Below, piece by piece: positions 58,913 through 64,000 of a stretch of DNA of 64,000 nucleotides. Both the position numbers and the translations under genes were made by a program. The number at the start of each line of letters is the position of its first letter. Position 1 is the first letter of the stretch. The stretch comes from Coriolopsis trogii. Its lineage: Eukaryota; Basidiomycota; Agaricomycetes; Polyporales; Polyporaceae. The stretch lies in assembly GCA_020543525.1 (NCBI GenBank), contig JAHYIO010000036.1, positions 744,001-808,000 of the forward strand, written 5' to 3'. The notes below the pieces were generated by a model, which was given only the letters and a program-made list of their open reading frames with translations, was not told the DNA's origin and did not search any database.

Positions 58913-60879
58913 AGCTCCGAGGAGGAGGCGGGCCTAACCGAAATGTATAACGAGCGGAAGGTCGCCTGCGAAAAGGGAGATACGCAATCCGCAGCGACTC
59001 CGTTATATAGCAGGACAACGTGAGACGAAGCGACCGAGGAGGGGGGAGCCTTCCGGAAGTACGTACTACTCGGGAATACCGCAGGAACTCCTGGGTGCAG
59101 AGCGCGTCGACGGGCAGTACAGATATGAATACACCCTCCCATATTTCAAATGCACGGCGGGCTCAACATACTGACGGTAGGACTTGCTTCCCAGGAGACC
59201 GCCGCTCTCACCAAGGTGAGTGGTGACATGTCGGGATTCTCGCCAGAAAGTGGATCCGATGCACGTTGGACTGTCATATCAGCAGGCAAGGGCAAGACGA
59301 GCCATCACCAGGGCAGGAAGACCAGCGGGACGGGGTCGGTGATTAGGCCTCTGGGCAATTCACAGACTGTCGCTCCTGGGAGTAAGAAGCACAAGAGCTG
59401 ACTTCAGGGAGCCTGGAAATGATGGAGTCGGTCTCCTTCGTCTTTCGTGCGACGATTTCCGCTCCTTCTGGGCTTGTTCCTAGTGGCGGCCATACGTCCT
59501 GCCGTTTCAGGACTTGTGAGTTACTTCTGAGTGCGAAGATCACCCATGAGACAACGCCAGATCATGGGCGCATCGCGCACACTGATCCTCCAGAAGTCAA
59601 GGTGAGAAGCTGTCGCACAGCCCTTTTTCTCGTTGACAGGAACGCGCACATGCGGTGCTGTCAAAGATGATACAAAAGATGAGCTAGCGGCCCTATGAAT
59701 GAAGTTGATCCGGGCTGGGAATCCTATACATCACTTCGTAAGAGCTGCAATACCTCACTTGAGGAACTAAGAGTCATCTTGGCTTGCATGAAGACAATCT
59801 GAGCGGCCGACGGTTCTCGGACCTCTGCCTCCTGATGAACTTTCTAGACCAAAAGACCGTCATCAGCGGGAGGTCCGGACATATAGGGATGCTATCAGAA
59901 GTTCGAACATGGGAGACTATTATGCGTGGCAGATGCACAAACGTGAGAGCAGCTCACCAAGAGACCAAACAAGCGACCAGACCCTCCGGGAAAAGATGAG
60001 TACATATGATGGTGGAGATACAAGCTCACAAACGCTCAAGAGCCGGCGGGAGCTTGGCGCCCCCTGCCGGCGGCCAGCAACTCTGCGGCACACGCTTTAA
60101 ACCCTCCGTCGACCCAAGGCGAAGTTGGTTGCTTGTGACCCATGTCGCAGTTCTCGGGCTCCTCGCATCCAGGTCGCTACGGTGACCGCTGGCCCTATAA
60201 AGTGGTATGACAGGGCGCAGTGATCCTGCCGAACGATTACTGCGACTCGCGCAAAACTTTGCTGAACACTGACAGCGATGATTGCTGTGTGCGAATACCG
60301 CATCGCTCACTATTTTGGCTTTTGGGACGTCCTGACAACAACTCTTCTATGCCCCGGCTCTGCGGTACAACGCAGCATTATGCACAGTACTGGAAGACAT
60401 GAGCAAGTTGATCCCTCTACCGTAGCACGTACGATGAGTCGCAGTCAAGAAGATTGCAGTCTGCGCACGCGGACCGTGGGCACAATCTCAACGCGTGCAA
60501 ATGCAAGGCACGATATCGGATCTATTTTCGTGGCAGCATCTCTCTGACCTCTCGGAGCCTTTCCACAGGAGCAATACTTATTCCAATGAGATTCTTCTGG
60601 GATGGTCCTGGTGAAATTTGAACTCTCGCCTGTGTCTGTGGGCGGCGCCCCCATGACCATCCGAGGGCCGCACTAAATGAACAGTTGTGTGAAACTCAGG
60701 CACCCATCCGCTTCCGGAACGGTTTTTGCCTGCAGGTATTTCCGCTTTGTTAATTGTTTCGCAACCGCCACCGCTCAAGCAACCTCCGGTGTCGAAGCTT
60801 GGGTTCAATCACGAATAGCGAGACACGACATGGTACAGGTTAATCCGCCTTCTTCCTATCATACTCTGATCCCTTGTTC
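58913..60879. other. 2 kb without a convincing gene
   Basis: Upstream of the membrane protein and downstream of GH105. Minus frame 59343-59543 (66 codons) contains KETDSIISRL, slightly like the TDSII motif of DUF6534 proteins, but no other family feature is near. Plus frames 59150-59401 and 59419-59670 are motif-free. No gene called. Confidence 0.4.
59003..59009 (-). promoter_or_regulatory. TATA box of the 57331-58912 membrane protein
   Basis: TATATAA on the minus strand, 91 bases before the ATG at 58912. Confidence 0.55.
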
Positions 60880-62310
60880 CTATATGAAAGTTCTCAGATG
60901 CTCGGTGAGGGCGAGCAGAGCCAAGCTCTGACCGTACGGCATACTCGTGAGCGGGATCTTTTTGTAGTCCTCCGGGTCATCGAACACCGGCGTGCCAAAC
61001 GACGTCTGCAAAAGCTCTCCCTGCTCCGAGATGTTCGCCAGCACACCCTCCATCGCCTTCTTGGCCGCGTTCACGTACCGCTCCTCCTTCGGGATCAGCC
61101 GCATCCGGAGGGCCTTCGCGATACCGTAGGCGAAGCCTGCGGTCGCGGACGCTTCCAAGTACGACGTCGGGTCGTCGATAAGCGTGTGCCAGAGTCCCGT
61201 CTGCGGATCCTGGTACTTGACGAGCGCCTCGATCTGTGCGACGAGCGAGGTCGTGAGGAACTGGCGGACGCCGTCGGTCGCGGGAAGGTTGAGCATGTCG
61301 ATGAAATCGGGGATCGCGACGGTCACCCAGCAGTTGCCACGACCCCACCTGGCCTTTCCAAAATGGTGGCGTCCGTCGAACGTCCAGCCTAATTGCGAGG
61401 AAGCGGACCGCTGTTAGCCCCTGTGTCGGCCCGCAGCGGAGCAAGGAGGCAGAAGAGAGACAAAGGAGGTACGTACCATGGAACCATAGGCCGGTCTCGA
61501 GATCCTGCAAGTACTTGATGCTACGCCGGATTAGTGACGATCCTGCAAGCGATGCAGGGACGGAAACTTACTGTAGCATGAATTGACGTTTGGCCTCCTC
61601 GACGTAGTGCGGGCGGTTGAGCACAAGACCAATCTTGGCAAGCGGGAGCACGCTCATCATGAGCGTGTCGTCCCAAAGCTGCTGGTAGTTGTCGGTAAGG
61701 TACGTGCAATGCTGCAGACCGCCCTCCTCCGTCCGAGGCATCTCGTACATGACCCATTCCGCCCATGAGTCGAGATGAGGGAGATAGTTAGCCGCACCCT
61801 GCTCGTGAAGGTACGCGGCGGTAAGCAGGGGCGACATGGTGTTGACGTTCTGCACATAGATCTTTCGTTAGGAGATGGCGGCACAAGTGCGATGCAGTGA
61901 AGAGGAGACGACCTTTGTTGTGCCGATTTCGAATCGGTCCTTGAACCATGCAAGTGCGATGTCCAGGGCGCGCTTATCCCCGGTGATCTCATGAAACTTC
62001 AGCAAACCATAGAGTCCTAAAATGGTTATGTTCGAACGGTTCTCGTGACGAATACGGAGCTGTGCCTTACCGACTCCGTGCGTCCACTGAAGAGAACATT
62101 CCTCGGTAAGGTGTACAGACTCAGGCACGAATGCGGACTAGCGATACTAACCTCCCAGTCCTCCCAGCCCTTCGTATCGATTATACGACCGTCGGGAAGA
62201 GTCATGAGGAATTTGCCGTCGTCATCCTTGATGTTGACGAGGCAGGTGATGAGGTTGTTGATGTGCTTGACTGTCGCAAGCTTTGCTGGGTTGATATTCC
62301 TGAACGACAT
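60880..62310 (-). CDS. Glycoside hydrolase family 105, unsaturated rhamnogalacturonyl/uronyl hydrolase
   Basis: Cleaves the unsaturated sugar acid from oligosaccharides left by pectin lyases; by lack of a clear signal peptide (MSFRNINPAKLATVKHINNL), likely intracellular. Exons: WEDWE joined to WTHGV and GLYGLLKFHEITGDKRALD; NVNTMSPLLTAAYLHEQGAA; DNYQQLWDDTLMMSVLPLAK (acidic active-site region); IKYLQDLETGLWFHG; WTFDGRHHFGKARWGRGNCW, the (W)xRGNxW signature of GH88/GH105; YLEASATAGFAYGIAKALRM; TSFGTPVFDDPEDYKKIPLT; and SMPYGQSLALLALTEHLRTF. About 375 residues, normal for the family. It shares a 395-base upstream region with the MFS transporter on the plus strand, which suggests uptake and cleavage of the same pectin fragments (inference). 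Confidence 0.93.
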
Positions 62311-62705
62311 CGTGCGCGGTGGAGAGTTGTGCTTTCAGACGACGAAGGCAGGGACTCGGCCTCACCTTTAAGAGCAAATGATGCGCTCTCCCGCTTGGCG
62401 AGCGGGCCGCCGGACAGCGGTCCGGAGAGGCCGAGGGGCGACGCTCGCAGCGTGTGGCGGGCCGGAGGAGGACCGGACCCCACAAGCCCCGCATCCCCGC
62501 AGAGAGATGATCGGGCTTGGGGGTACGAACCGTTCTGCCGCTCGCTAGTACCTGACCGCCTTCGTCAGATCCCTCGATTCCGCCTTCGACCGAGGTCAGC
62601 TGCTCCCCGCTAAGCAAATGTTCAGAAGCGTATAAAAAGTATGTCACAGGCAGCGGCAGGGCCTCGCAGCCTTGCCTCGTCGCGACCACCACCCTGCCCT
62701 CCGCC
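62311..62705. promoter_or_regulatory. Shared divergent promoter, GH105 and MFS transporter
   Basis: 395 bases between two divergent starts. TATAAAA at 62631-62637 lies 75 bases before the MFS ATG. I did not find an equally clear TATA on the GH105 side. The middle is GC-rich. Confidence 0.6.
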
Positions 62706-64000
62706 ATGTCGACACTCGCAAAGACCGACCCCGAGCAGCGCCAAATCGAGGACGTTGAGAAGGACATTAGCTCTATCACCAGCGGGGAGACCAAGCGTAC
62801 GTGGTCTAGCGGTCGTCAGATACTCGCATCGTGTCCGTACTGAATGTCCTCCAGCCGCAGCTGGTATCGACGCCGAAGTCGCAGGTTGGTGCTCGTTTGG
62901 TAGCGCTTCAATGGACGATTTGCTGACGACACCTTCAATAGAGTTCTTCGCTGCGCAAGGCAAGGGGCCCATCGAGATCGACGAGGCTACAGACAGGCGG
63001 CTCAGATGGATGATCCACAAGCGTGTCCTGGTATGTACGCTTTCATTGTAACCCAGAATCCTGTCTGATAGGGTCCCCAGGTGATCATGGTCGTCACCTA
63101 CTTCGCCCAGACGCTCGATAAGGGGTGAGTCTTCTTTGCAACGCGAGCATCGGTGTGTCGGCTCACACGCTCTTCCAAGCACAATCAACTTCGCGTCCAT
63201 TATGGGCATCATCGAGGATACTCATCTCGTCGGTCAACAGTACTCTTGGTTGACGACTTGCGGTACGTGCGCTGCTGTTCGTGGACCATTCATTCACTTA
63301 CGTCCTATCCTGCAGTCTACCTTGCCATGTGCGTGTCTGTATTGATAACGGAAGTGCGCCGGAACTAACGATCCGATAGCCTGGTCTGGGAGTTCCCTAC
63401 AAACCGTCTCATCCAACGTCTGCCCATCGCCAAATACCTTGGTTTCAAGTACGTATTCTCTGACCGCATAATACCCCTGACTACATAACTAACGGTGGAA
63501 CATAGTATTGCTGCGTGGGGTGCCGTTCTGGCCTGCACTGCCGCGTGCAAGAACTTCACCGGTCTCGTCATTGTGCGCACCCTGCTCGGTGCTTTCGAAT
63601 GCGTTTGCCAGCCTGCATTCGTCTTCTTGTCCACCATGTGGTATCGTCGCGAGGAGCAGGCTCTTGTCATTGGCGCCTTCTACTCTATGAACGGCTTCCA
63701 ACAATGCGTCGGCGGTCTGCTTGCCTACGGTATCGCCCAGATCCAGGGTCAGGCCCTCAAGAACTGGCAGATACTGTTCCTTGTGAGCTTCCCGGCAACT
63801 GCGATAACGGTTTCAGTCCATTGACACATCTCCCCCAGCTGCTTGGTAGTATCACCTTCGTGTGGGGCCTTTTCGTCGTGTACTGGCTGCCCGACTCGCC
63901 TATGCGGGCGAAGTGCTTCTCGCCAGAGGACCGTCTGCTCATGGCTGAGCGTGTGCGCAAGAACGAGACTGGGATCCAGAACAAGGAGTTCAAGTGGTAT
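62706..64000 (+). CDS. MFS transporter, allantoate permease-like (ACS) family, C-terminus beyond window
   Basis: Proton-coupled uptake of organic anions at the plasma membrane (family role; substrate not shown). Start MSTLAKTDPEQRQIEDVEKD, a cytosolic N-tail ending ATDRRLRWMIHKRVL, then helices: VIMVVTYFAQTLDKG, TINFASIMGIIEDTHLVGQQ, SWLTTC, a 13-base exon at 63316-63328 (VYLAI with its neighbours), LVWEFPTNRLIQRLPIAKYL, AAWGAVLACTAACKNFTGLV, IVRTLLGAFECVCQPAFVFL, FYSMNGFQQCVGGLLAYGIA, and LLGSITFVWGLFVVYWLPDS. The last visible residues are ETGIQNKEFKWY at the window edge, about the middle of the protein. About 7 introns in the visible part. Divergent from GH105 and probably co-expressed with it. 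Confidence 0.92.

Noticed and set aside
59343..59543. DUF6534 remnant
   Set aside because: Only KETDSIISRL resembles the family; no flanking core or tail motif.
1..64000. tRNA genes
   Set aside because: I looked for B-box-like GGTTCGAATCC on both strands; near matches (for example near 9059, 39102 and 48372) lack an A box and a fitting stem.

Overview
The window reads as nuclear DNA of a filamentous basidiomycete, most likely an Agaricomycete and plausibly a polypore. The genes are cut by many 45-70 base GT-AG introns and carry very short exons. Core promoters often have a TATA-like box about 60-145 bases before the ATG. The protein families (DUF6534-type membrane proteins, unnamed multi-pass membrane proteins, aryl-alcohol-type aldo-keto reductase, secreted class 3 lipases, GH105) are those of wood or litter fungi. 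I saw no tRNA, rRNA, CRISPR array or intact transposon. All calls come from reading translations, splice sites and motifs by eye. No database search was run.

Layout, left to right. 0-12 kb: three paralogues of one multi-pass membrane protein family (below 1-775 minus, 2720-4154 plus, 10531-11968 plus) and a DUF6534-type membrane protein (4481-6603 minus). 14.5-33 kb: four enzyme genes, all on the minus strand: aldo-keto reductase (14549-16145), a highly reducing type I polyketide synthase of about 2,000 residues (17121-23860), a stand-alone thioester reductase (28054-29662) and an ALDH3-type aldehyde dehydrogenase (30768-32981). One plus-strand DUF6534 gene interrupts them. 33.5-37 kb: a tiny possible gene and a third DUF6534 gene. 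37.6-47 kb: two near-identical HAD phosphatase genes in inverted orientation, flanking about 6.3 kb that holds two tandem secreted lipases and a perfect 96-base tandem duplication. 48.7-59 kb: a membrane-type SDR, a fourth DUF6534 gene, an alpha-oxoamine synthase and another multi-pass membrane protein. 60.9-64 kb: a divergent pair, GH105 unsaturated uronyl hydrolase and an allantoate-permease-type MFS transporter that runs off the right end.

How the genes may work together. The PKS has KS-AT-DH-(decayed ER)-KR-ACP and no release domain. The thioester reductase could release its chain as an aldehyde, and the aldehyde dehydrogenase and aldo-keto reductase could oxidise or reduce that aldehyde. 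This is the best candidate for an undescribed pathway here, and it is an inference from order, strand and chemistry. The alpha-oxoamine synthase and the SDR, 25-40 kb away, would fit PKS release by amino-acid condensation, but that link is weaker. The GH105/MFS pair looks like a pectin-fragment uptake and cleavage unit.
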